Of a stretch of DNA of 64,000 nucleotides, positions 18,691 to 26,388 are shown one piece after another. Each line of letters starts with the position of its first letter. Within the stretch, counting starts at the first letter, position 1. Both the position numbers and the translations under genes were made by a program. The stretch spans positions 186,001 to 250,000 of the forward strand of contig CAVZGO010000001.1 of the NCBI GenBank assembly GCA_963774935.1, written 5' to 3'. This DNA comes from CAVZGO01 sp963774935 (lineage in GTDB: Bacteria > Chloroflexota > Anaerolineae > Anaerolineales > UBA4823). The notes below the pieces were generated by a model. The model worked only from the letters and a program-made list of their open reading frames with translations, searched no databases and had not been told where the DNA came from.

Positions 18691-20592
18691 ATGGACCCCA
18701 CTCCTGAAGAGAAAGCAAGCACACTGGCAAGAGTTTACATCTTCCAGGGTAAAAAGCCGGAGGAACTGCTGGAGGCTGCGGATCTTTTCTCGTACGAAGA
18801 GAATCCAAAAGGTAAGCTCATTGCCGGACGTGATCAACCATTAAAAAATTTCTATATTATTCAAAAAGGTAAAATAAGGATCACGCCAATCAGTGGTCGT
18901 AAGCCAGGCATCCCACGCCAACTTGGATATGCTGAGTTCTTTGGCGAGGATGTGCTCTTCAGCAGGCATTCTGCCAAGGTTGATGTGAGGTGTGAAGAAG
19001 ATTGCGAATTCCTGCTCCTATCTCACGACAATTATTCACAGCTAAAAAATAAATTCCCTGATATCGAGCAAACCTTATCGGCTATCCATTCCGGACGGCG
19101 ATTGGCTGACAGGCGCTCCTTCAGTTGGCTTCGACCAGACGAGGTGGTTTATTACATTACCCGAAAGGCAAATGTTATTTTATTTTGGAGTTTATTGCTT
19201 CCCATCCTGTTTGGGATGATCGCTTTTCCCTTAATCGCCCTTGGAATATATCAGATGGCGAGCACAAGCAGCGATGGGAAATTCATTTTGGTGCTTGGCA
19301 TAGCTTCTTTTGTACTGGCTATCCTATGGGGAATCTGGCGATATCTTGATTGGGCAAACGATTATTACATCGTCACCAACCTGTCAGTCTCCTGGGTGGA
19401 AAAAATCATATTGCTCTATGATAGCCGCAATCAAGCACCGCTTGAAACTGTACAATCCGTCGATCTAACAACAAACTGGTGGGGCAGGCGTTTCAATTAT
19501 GGTACTGTATTATCAAAGACCTTTACGGGCACCATTCCCATGGTCAATACTACCAAGCCCTATCTGATGAGTTCATTTATTGAAGGTATGCGCCAAAGGA
19601 GGTTACAATTCGCACTGGAGGAAGATATTGCCTCAATTCGGTTAGCTGTGAATGAAGCCATGGCCAAGCATCTGAATCCCAATCTGCTGGACAAAATACC
19701 GGTCATTCCAGCCCCACCACCGGCGAAGAAGCTAAAAGAACAGAAATCCAAAGAAAAAAAGCAGCCGTTACGCTTTTTTGTCTCTTTTCGTTATGAAGTA
19801 GATGATAGTATAACGTATCGAAAATACTGGCCGGTTCTGTTGGGTAAAACTTGGGTACCAGGGCTTCTTATTTTTTTCTGGTTGGTGATTGTAGGATACT
19901 TACTAGCTAACGATGTTGCACGAGGATCCTTAGCCTTCTGGGGTCCATTGCTTATGGTCTTAGGACTCGTATTCATGATATGGTTTATTTATAACTTCCA
20001 GGACTGGAGGAATGATAAATACCAGGTGACCAGGGATAAAATCCTGGATTTGGAAAAAAAGCCGCTCGGGACCGAAGTAAAAAAGACTGCCGATCTCGCT
20101 AATATATTGAGCATTGAACATGAGCAAAGAGGCTTTATCGGTGTAGTATTAAATTATGGAAATGTCTCCATTACGGTAGGTCAAGTGACGTTCATTTTCA
20201 TTGGAGTGAAGAATCCCGACCGCGTTCACCAGGATGTTTTTGGTAAACGTGAAGAACTGCGCCTTGCCAATCAAAAAAATGAGGCGGAAAAAGAAAAGAT
20301 CAAGATGATTAACTGGCTGCTATCCTCTTATGATGCGACGAAGGATGTCGACCGGGAGACAATTGTTAGAACTGTATTTACCTGGATGCGCCAGCGTGGC
20401 TTGATCTTCCCGGGATTATTGCAAGGAGTTAATGCACCCTGGCCAACCAACCTCGGTCCTCAACCACCTGGATCACAGCCACCTCCTGCATACCCACCAT
20501 CAGGATATCCCCCCTCTGCTGCTGGACCACAAGGTAGCTGGCGTCCACCAAATGCTTCTATGCCTGGGGGCCCCTCAGCAGGGAATCCTTAG
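18691..20592 (+). CDS. Cyclic-nucleotide-binding and bacterial PH-like membrane protein
   Basis: 633 aa. Residues about 20-130 form a cNMP-binding-like domain (KLIAGRDQPLKNFYIIQKGKIRI, GYAEFFGEDVLF, CEFLLLS). Two membrane helices (about 165-230) lead into a bacterial PH-like domain (DYYIVTNLSVSWVEKIILLYD...SVDLTTNWWGRRFNYGTV). A Lys-rich linker, a second helix pair (about 385-440) and a second PH-like domain (DKYQVTRDKILDLEKKPLG...VVLNYGNVSI) follow. The tail is Pro/Gly-rich (PPGSQPPPAYPPSGYPP). The cNMP pocket Arg of CRP-type proteins is not evident, so the ligand is unknown. It begins 9 bp after the preceding gene and ends the operon. A sensory or scaffold role at the membrane is the best guess. 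Confidence 0.75.
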   Translation: MDPTPEEKASTLARVYIFQGKKPEELLEAADLFSYEENPKGKLIAGRDQPLKNFYIIQKGKIRITPISGRKPGIPRQLGYAEFFGEDVLFSRHSAKVDVRCEEDCEFLLLSHDNYSQLKNKFPDIEQTLSAIHSGRRLADRRSFSWLRPDEVVYYITRKANVILFWSLLLPILFGMIAFPLIALGIYQMASTSSDGKFILVLGIASFVLAILWGIWRYLDWANDYYIVTNLSVSWVEKIILLYDSRNQAPLETVQSVDLTTNWWGRRFNYGTVLSKTFTGTIPMVNTTKPYLMSSFIEGMRQRRLQFALEEDIASIRLAVNEAMAKHLNPNLLDKIPVIPAPPPAKKLKEQKSKEKKQPLRFFVSFRYEVDDSITYRKYWPVLLGKTWVPGLLIFFWLVIVGYLLANDVARGSLAFWGPLLMVLGLVFMIWFIYNFQDWRNDKYQVTRDKILDLEKKPLGTEVKKTADLANILSIEHEQRGFIGVVLNYGNVSITVGQVTFIFIGVKNPDRVHQDVFGKREELRLANQKNEAEKEKIKMINWLLSSYDATKDVDRETIVRTVFTWMRQRGLIFPGLLQGVNAPWPTNLGPQPPGSQPPPAYPPSGYPPSAAGPQGSWRPPNASMPGGPSAGNP

Positions 20593-20747
20593 TAATTTCA
20601 GGATCGTCATACATTTTCCGACCAGACTTATTCATTCTGGGTTAATTCTTTTATTTTAAGATTGTAAAATTTTCGGGTAAAATAGGTCGATTTAAAGGTC
20701 AAATTGAGGCTTGATCGGTAAGTGCATATCGAGTTGCTGAGGAACGC

Positions 20748-21263
20748 ATGTCTATACGTGAAATCATAACCATCCCTGGTCCGACATTGCGGAAGAAGGC
20801 CCGCAAAGTAACTGATTTTGGTCCGGAGCTGCAATTACTTATTGACGATATGATTGAAACCATGCGCGCTGCTCCAGGTGTAGGATTAGCGGCAAATCAA
20901 GTTGATATTCCCCTGCGGGTTGTGGTTGTGGAATATGGTGAAGAAGATGAGAATGGCGAAGAGAAAACTCCTGCCAGGTTGTATACACTTGTAAATCCTG
21001 AAATCACCCGCGTCGATCAAGAGACAGAAACAGCGCCGGAGGGATGCCTCTCTATCCCTGGTTTTGCTGGTGAGGTGGAGCGGTCAGTGGCAATAACAGT
21101 GAAGGCTCAAAACCGTCATGGGCAGCCAGTACGTGTCAAAGCCAAGGGCTGGTTGGCGCGCATTTTTCAACATGAGTTGGATCATTTGGAAGGTGTGTTA
21201 TTCATTGACCGAGCCGAGAATGTCTGGGAGCTTAAGGAAGACGACGAGGTTCCTCTCGATTAA
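20748..21263 (+). CDS. def: Peptide deformylase
   Basis: 171 aa, a normal length. It removes the formyl group from nascent N-terminal methionine. All three metal-site motifs are present: GVGLAANQ (residues 44-51), EGCLSIPG, whose Cys binds the metal, and HELDH, which supplies two His ligands and the catalytic Glu. The acidic insert EYGEEDENGEEKTPAR before the second motif is typical of some thermophile and Chloroflexota enzymes. A TAAAAT box lies about 65 bp upstream. It stands just before recF on the same strand, 23 bp apart, and the two may be co-transcribed. Confidence 0.97.
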   Translation: MSIREIITIPGPTLRKKARKVTDFGPELQLLIDDMIETMRAAPGVGLAANQVDIPLRVVVVEYGEEDENGEEKTPARLYTLVNPEITRVDQETETAPEGCLSIPGFAGEVERSVAITVKAQNRHGQPVRVKAKGWLARIFQHELDHLEGVLFIDRAENVWELKEDDEVPLD

Positions 21264-21286
21264 GCATCGCCCTCGACTAGTGCTAG

Positions 21287-22544
21287 ATGTACCTTACCCA
21301 TCTCTCGCTTACAAATTTTCGAAACTTTGCCCGGTTGGATGTCGAATTGCCACGCGGGCCATTGTTATTTGTAGGGGATAACGCCCAGGGAAAAACCAGT
21401 CTATTGGAAGCGGTATATTTTCTGGCAACATTCACCTCATTCCACGCATCCCACGAACGCCAACTGATCAACTTCTATGCAATCAAAGAAACGATGCCTG
21501 TCGCGCGCATCGTTGGGCAATATACCCGCGGCTCGTATACAGATGAACCAACCAGCAGCAGGAGCCACCGCCTGGAGGTACGCATCATCCAGGAAGAAAA
21601 CGGTAATGGGGCAACCCGGGTGAGAAAAGAAATCTTACTGGACGGGGTGAAGAAAAAGATGGGCGAAGCATTGGGAGATTTTTAATGCCGCCATTTTCCT
21701 GCCCCAAATGCTGCGCATCATCGAAGGCGCGCCAGAGGATCGCCGGCGATATCTCAACCTGGCGATGGTGCAAGCACTGCCAAACTACGGGGAAATATTA
21801 AGCCAATATCATCAAGTGCTCAGCCGGCGGAATGCATTGCTGAAAGCGCTGAACGAACGCAGCACCGATCCAGGCAATGCTGCCACGCAGCTTGCATATT
21901 GGGATGAGCAGCTTGCTGCAATTGGTGCACAAATCATGCATGCCCGCATCCAGGTAGTTCACGAGCTGGAACGGCTGGCTGCCAGCTTTCATCGGGAATT
22001 AACCCAAGGACAAGAAGTCCTGCGCCTGTCCTACCAACCTTCCTTCGAGCCACTACCTGAGCGCCCAAACCAGCTCAACATGCGGTTGAATGACCCGCGC
22101 CTGCGATCCGGTCTGAGCCTGACTGAAATACAAGACGGGTTCAGGAACCGTTTAACCAGTTTACGCAGCGAAGAAATTTCGCGCGGCGTGACAGCCATTG
22201 GACCGCACCGGGATGAAATCCGCTTTCTTGCGAATCAGATGGATCTGGGGACATTCGGATCGCGCGGCCAGGCACGCACTGCAGTACTGGCACTCAAGCT
22301 TGCAGAAGTTGCCTGGATGAAGCGGCGCACTGGAGAATGGCCTGTGTTGTTATTGGATGAGGTAGCCGCTGAGCTCGATCCCACCCGCCGGTCAGACCTG
22401 CTGGCGCATTTGAACGATGGTGAGCAGGTTTTAATGACCACCACCGATCTCGAACCCTTTTCGCAATCCTTTTTACAGACCGTGAATGTCTGGCAGATCC
22501 AGGCTGGGAGTGTGCTCAACCAGCCGGTATCGACAGACCAATAG
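21287..22544 (+). CDS. recF: DNA replication and repair protein RecF, frameshifted
   Basis: About 418 codons across a frameshift. RecF is an SMC-like ATPase that loads RecA at gaps through RecOR. The N-terminal half has MYLTHLSLTNFRNF and the Walker A GDNAQGKTS (residues 30-38). The second frame supplies NAAIFLPQMLRIIEGAPEDRRRYLNL, the ABC signature region (FGSRGQARTAVLALKLAE) and Walker B (VLLLDEVAAELD). The break is in a run of five Ts at 21679-21683: GGAGATTTTTAATG would read GDFNAA with four. A homopolymer error is the simplest explanation. The ATG at 21287 gives the canonical start. Confidence 0.93.
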
Positions 22545-22556
22545 CTCATCTGTCTT

Positions 22557-22988
22557 CTATCCCCAGGTATAAATTTTCTCTGGTTTCAAGCGGATAATAC
22601 GATTTTCAGGATCGATCAACCATGATTCCGCGGCAGCATCCAGTATTCCATCAGGAGAGTAGCGAGTGTAGATCTGGCGTGCAAGCACCGCTACCTGGGC
22701 TGAATCCCGGATCAGCTCCGCATTACCTTCAAATAGGATGCCACGCGTGGCTTCTCCTGGATTCCCGGTGTCTACCAGGATTGAAATCCGTTTGTTTTGA
22801 ATAACTTCACGGACTTTGCGTGTAGAGCTGAAGGCGCTGACCAGCACTGCCTCGCCGTCCCATGCGAACCATACAGGCACTACATGGGGTTGAAGCGTGA
22901 TTGGATTGCTTGTTGCCAGACGGGCTAACAGCGGTTGGGCAAGCATATCTTGCACCCATGCTTGAGAAAGTTTTTCATGATCGTTCAT
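22557..22988 (-). CDS. Pyridoxamine 5'-phosphate oxidase-like flavin split-barrel protein
   Basis: 143 aa. The N-terminal segment LLARLATSNPITLQPHVVPVWFAWDGEAVLVSA is the classic opening of the FMN/F420-binding split-barrel superfamily, followed by KVREVIQNKRISILVDTG. Members include PNPOx-like reductases and F420-dependent enzymes; the substrate cannot be told. The start codon overlaps the rsmG stop (4 nt), so the gene is translated with rsmG. It converges with recF only 12 bp away, and no clear terminator separates them. Confidence 0.85.
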   Translation of the reverse strand: MNDHEKLSQAWVQDMLAQPLLARLATSNPITLQPHVVPVWFAWDGEAVLVSAFSSTRKVREVIQNKRISILVDTGNPGEATRGILFEGNAELIRDSAQVAVLARQIYTRYSPDGILDAAAESWLIDPENRIIRLKPEKIYTWG

Positions 22989-23701
22989 TTCGTGATCGGT
23001 CGTTTCGCTGGTAGTCCTGCCCGGCGTGGATACCCGGTCGGCGTTGCTGCAACTTTATCGATAATGATCAGGTAACGTTCCTCAGCCACACCTGGTAATA
23101 CTATCTTTGCCAGCCTGCGCAACCTGCCTCCTAAAAGGTGAACGGCGTGCTCAGCGGTGTGAGCCTCTGCCGGAGCGTTTTCTCCCTTCATAGCAATCAC
23201 CCCACCGCCAACTCTCACCAAAGGCAATAGATACTCTGATAACACTGGCAACACTGCCACAGCGCGTGCCACTGCCCAGTCATATTGCTGACGGTGGTCA
23301 CTTGCCTGTCCCAGCTCCTCAGCACGGGTTGTTAGAACAGAGATATTCTCTAATCCCAGAATTTGAATGACGTGCTGACAGAAACCTGCCTTTTTACCAA
23401 CCGATTCAACCAGGGTCATGCGCAGAGCAGGTGCTGCTATCTTTAGGGGTATACCAGGAAAACCAGCCCCACTACCGACATCGATCACACGCTCTGCACC
23501 AGATTCAATCAAAATGGGGATGCAGGTTAAAGAGTCCAGAAAATGCTTGCTGTGTATTTGGGCTGGCTCCTGGATGGCGGTTAAGTTAAAGCGTGTATTC
23601 CAATCAACCAGCTCACGTTCAAACAACTCAAATTGACGAAGCTGGTTAGATGTAAGTTTTACTCCCAGCAATTGTTGAGCTTGATGGGCAAAATCCTTCA
23701 T
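22985..23701 (-). CDS. rsmG: 16S rRNA (guanine-527-N7) methyltransferase RsmG
   Basis: 238 aa. It methylates G527 in the 530 loop of 16S rRNA. Family marks are LVDWNTRFNLTAI near the N-terminus, HFLDSL, the SAM-binding VIDVGSGAGFPGIPLKIA, RAEEL and the AVARAVAVLPVLSEYLLPLV segment. The C-terminal tail is slightly extended and basic (GYPRRAGLPAKRPITK). A TATAAT box lies only seven bases before the ATG, so the transcript may be leaderless. Confidence 0.96.
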   Translation of the reverse strand: MKDFAHQAQQLLGVKLTSNQLRQFELFERELVDWNTRFNLTAIQEPAQIHSKHFLDSLTCIPILIESGAERVIDVGSGAGFPGIPLKIAAPALRMTLVESVGKKAGFCQHVIQILGLENISVLTTRAEELGQASDHRQQYDWAVARAVAVLPVLSEYLLPLVRVGGGVIAMKGENAPAEAHTAEHAVHLLGGRLRRLAKIVLPGVAEERYLIIIDKVAATPTGYPRRAGLPAKRPITK

Positions 23702-23735
23702 AAACTCAATTATAGCCCTAGAGAGCAGTTGTCAG
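23702..23735 (-). promoter_or_regulatory. Promoter of rsmG, apparently leaderless
   Basis: On the minus strand: CTGACA (23730-23735), 15 bp, TATAAT (23709-23714), then seven bases and the ATG at 23701. The spacer is short, but the -10 is perfect and the distance predicts initiation at or beside the start codon. Confidence 0.55.
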
Positions 23736-23763
23736 TCATTGGATTTGCTTGCGTCTGATGTGG

Positions 23764-24756
23764 TTATCCTTCCGTGGGACTTTGTGGTTTCTCAGGCGGC
23801 TCAGATGAAATTGTTGCCAGGCGTCTTGTTCGATTGCGTCGAATGGCATGTACCACCAGCCAAACGGGCAGGACAAATATAAGAAAAATCAAGGCCAGAA
23901 TCGGCAGCACGAGGATCACGATCCAAATAGCGGCATTGACAATGAACCGGGCAGCATTCAGCAGCGCCTGGACAGCACTCTTCGCCACACCGGCTGGCTG
24001 CCAGCTACCTATAGTCAACGGTTGCACAGCTTCATCCGGCATCAGCGATACTTGTACAGCGGATAGTGCAGCAGATTGCTCGTAATATTGAATCTGCCCT
24101 TTGAGCACCTCGATGCGCTGACGGACTTGAATAAGCTGCTCGTAGACGCGCAGCACATCTTCGGTAGCAGTGGCTTGCTTCATAATATTCGTTAGCTGTG
24201 CCTCAGCCGCTTCTTCATTACGCAATCGTGATTGCAGGTCGATGTAGTCGCGGGTCACATCCTGGCTATCCAGACTCTCACTCAACGGTGGCTGATCACT
24301 CAAGCCACGGATGTCACCCAGTGCTTCTTCCAGTTGCTCTGCTGGAATTCTCACCAGGATTTCTGCTCGTACGATCGTTACCCCGCTTTCAGCGGTATCC
24401 TGGTAGATCCGGGCGTTGACCACATACCCCCCCATTTCTTCCGCCATCTGGGCAATGGCTGCCTTAGCAGCTTCTGGATCATCAACTACCAGCGCCAGGT
24501 TGGCATTCTGGATTACCAATCGCTCCACGTCTGGTGCAGGTGCTGACTGGTATTCTTCACTGACCATTTCGCTGGAAAAGGCCATGTCCTCCTGAACAAC
24601 CATCGTCTGGGGAATCTCTTGCGGTGCTGGTGGAGAATTTCTCGTCGTTGCGCAGGCAGTGAGCAAAGTCGCAACAAAGAAAAACAAAACCAGTCCTCGC
24701 AAAGTCTTATTTCGTTCTTTCGGTTCAACCAAGAAACTAAGTTTCAGCGCGTCCAT
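23764..24756 (-). CDS. DUF4349-type lipoprotein with C-terminal membrane anchor
   Basis: 330 aa from the ATG at 24756, chosen for GGAGGAGAAT just before it; the open frame starts earlier without such a site. A lipoprotein signal (LFFFVATLLTACA) is followed by a low-complexity Pro/Glu stretch. Then comes a domain with IQNANLALVVDDPEAAKAAIAQMAEEMGG, SQDVTRDYIDLQSRLRNEEA and a coiled-coil helix (EDVLRVYEQLIQVRQRIEVLKGQIQYYEQSAALS), all features of DUF4349. A membrane helix (about 275-305) and a basic tail end the protein. Function is unknown; members are predicted to sit on the outer face of the membrane. Confidence 0.85.
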   Translation of the reverse strand: MDALKLSFLVEPKERNKTLRGLVLFFFVATLLTACATTRNSPPAPQEIPQTMVVQEDMAFSSEMVSEEYQSAPAPDVERLVIQNANLALVVDDPEAAKAAIAQMAEEMGGYVVNARIYQDTAESGVTIVRAEILVRIPAEQLEEALGDIRGLSDQPPLSESLDSQDVTRDYIDLQSRLRNEEAAEAQLTNIMKQATATEDVLRVYEQLIQVRQRIEVLKGQIQYYEQSAALSAVQVSLMPDEAVQPLTIGSWQPAGVAKSAVQALLNAARFIVNAAIWIVILVLPILALIFLIFVLPVWLVVHAIRRNRTRRLATISSEPPEKPQSPTEG

Positions 24757-24844
24757 ATTCTCCTCCGATTTTATTCTGGATCTTGGACGGAGAAGCAATG
24801 GTGTATGTTCCGGTTGAATAGACAGATTTTTATTGGATCGAGTT

Positions 24845-25573
24845 TTACCAGCCGTTGGTAAGGCGTTGAATGTGGCGGGTCGGCAAGTCTGCAGCAATCA
24901 TCCGTTCTTGCACCGACAGGATATCATATGGTACACGACGATAATCCCAGGTGTGGTTCGCGGAGTCATAAATGGCGAAGGCGGCACGCGCGTCACGATC
25001 ACGGGGCTGCCCGACTGAGCCGGGGTTGATGATCGTTCGATGCTGCAGCTTCACGGGTATACTGATTTCGGGAATGAATAAATCGGCAGTAAGCTGACCA
25101 TCAGTGATTGTGTAATAAACCGGTAAGTGTGTGTGACCAACGAAGCAGAATGGGGTGTCAAAAAACTCAAAGTTAATCGTAGCAGCGCGGGGGTCAAGCA
25201 GGTATTCCCATACCGGGTAACGGGGGCTGCCATGGCTGAGCGTGACCATATCAATCTCGATTTTCTCTGGCAGCGTACGCAGGAAATTGACATTATCCGG
25301 CTTGAGCTGCTGCTGCGTCCAGATTACCGCCTGACGGGCTTCTGGATTAAAAGCAGCCATATCAATATGGTTGAGAGCAGCAGCGTCATGATTGCCCATC
25401 AGACACTGCAGGTTTGGCAATCCAGCGATACGCTCGATGACCTCATTTGGATCCGGGCCATAACCCACCAGATCCCCCAGGCACCAGGCAGCATCAATCT
25501 GTCCGGCAGCAGCGAGCACGGCATCAAGAGCAGTCAGATTGGCGTGAATATCCGAGAAAATCAATATACGCAT
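24845..25573 (-). CDS. Calcineurin-like metallophosphoesterase (YfcE/MJ0936 type)
   Basis: 242 aa. All metal-binding motifs of the family appear in order: FSDIHAN (residues 6-12), GDLVGYGPDPNEV, MGNHDAA, LSHGSPR and GHTHLPVYY. It is probably a cytoplasmic phosphodiesterase or phosphatase acting on a small nucleotide substrate, which sequence does not identify. A TATAAT box is on the minus strand at 25592-25597, 18 bp before the ATG. The downstream lipoprotein gene begins about 90 bp further on and may be read through. Confidence 0.9.
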   Translation of the reverse strand: MRILIFSDIHANLTALDAVLAAAGQIDAAWCLGDLVGYGPDPNEVIERIAGLPNLQCLMGNHDAAALNHIDMAAFNPEARQAVIWTQQQLKPDNVNFLRTLPEKIEIDMVTLSHGSPRYPVWEYLLDPRAATINFEFFDTPFCFVGHTHLPVYYTITDGQLTADLFIPEISIPVKLQHRTIINPGSVGQPRDRDARAAFAIYDSANHTWDYRRVPYDILSVQERMIAADLPTRHIQRLTNGW

Positions 25574-25597
25574 CGAGCCGCCTATCCATCGATTATA

Positions 25598-26353
25598 CTA
25601 TGGAGATTCTACATGCTGCCAGACCTGATATAGACCCAGACGGTTATTTTCTCCGTCCGATGCAAAAGATTCGATGATCGAAAATCCGGACTGGTGTGCC
25701 AAAATTGCCAATTCTTCTTCTTTGAAAGCATGAATATAGCGCAGCCCGTAGCCTCCCTCGCGCCAGTCCATCAGCGCATCACCGGGATCAAGCTGCTCAG
25801 AGGCTAATCCAACAAGGCTCCAGGGCTGAATGCGGGCAACCAGGCGTTCACTATTGAATAATTGCCAGACCGAATGGATGAAGTAGCCTCCCGGGCGTAG
25901 CAAATTTTTAACCTGGCATAGTATTTGACGTACGAGCTCTTGTCCGGGAATGTGGTGCAGTACTGCAAATGCCACGATATAGTCAAAACCGGCTTCTGGA
26001 TACGCAGGCTGCCTTTGAACGACTTCAGGCCAAAATTGGTCAGCGAGATCACCTTCGACGAAATTTCCCGGATATGTGGTAGGGTCAAGCGGTTTCTCAC
26101 GCGCAATTTGGAGCAGGTTGGTACTGCTATCAAGTCCAATATATATTCCCTTGTGACCCTGCCTGGCGAGGGCTTGCCAGAGCTCGCCGTTACCACAACC
26201 CAGATCAAGTATCGAGGCTTGAGATGAGATTGCCTTTAGGATGCGTTGAACACCAGGCTGGAGGCGCTGGCGGGTGGATGAAAATTGGAGTGCAAAGGTC
26301 TGGTAAAATTGTTCATTGATTTGCAGTAGTTTCTGCCGCACTTCGGGTTCCAT
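25598..26353 (-). CDS. Trm9-like SAM-dependent tRNA methyltransferase
   Basis: 251 aa from the ATG at 26353 (MEPEVRQKLL). The N-terminal LLQINEQFYQTFALQFSSTR matches the YNEIAPHFSQTR opening of eukaryotic Trm9/ABH8 methyltransferases, and ILDLGCGNGEL is the SAM-binding motif. DYIVAFAVLHHIPGQELVRQ and NLLRPGGYFIHSVW are the later class I segments, also aligned with Trm9. Trm9 methylates cm5U34 to mcm5U34 in tRNA. The gene is divergent from an Elp3 gene 24 bp away, the enzyme that starts cm5U, which supports that role. A generic class I methyltransferase is the alternative. Confidence 0.75.
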   Translation of the reverse strand: MEPEVRQKLLQINEQFYQTFALQFSSTRQRLQPGVQRILKAISSQASILDLGCGNGELWQALARQGHKGIYIGLDSSTNLLQIAREKPLDPTTYPGNFVEGDLADQFWPEVVQRQPAYPEAGFDYIVAFAVLHHIPGQELVRQILCQVKNLLRPGGYFIHSVWQLFNSERLVARIQPWSLVGLASEQLDPGDALMDWREGGYGLRYIHAFKEEELAILAHQSGFSIIESFASDGENNRLGLYQVWQHVESP

Positions 26354-26388
26354 CCTTCCATTATACGGTGAAACAGTATGGATTTCGA
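26354..26388 (-). promoter_or_regulatory. Leaderless-type promoter of the Trm9-like gene
   Basis: On the minus strand, TATAAT (26360-26365) is followed by GGAAGG and the ATG at 26353, six bases later. A weak -35 (TCGAAA, 26383-26388) lies 17 bp upstream, inside the start of the divergent Elp3 gene. Confidence 0.5.
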
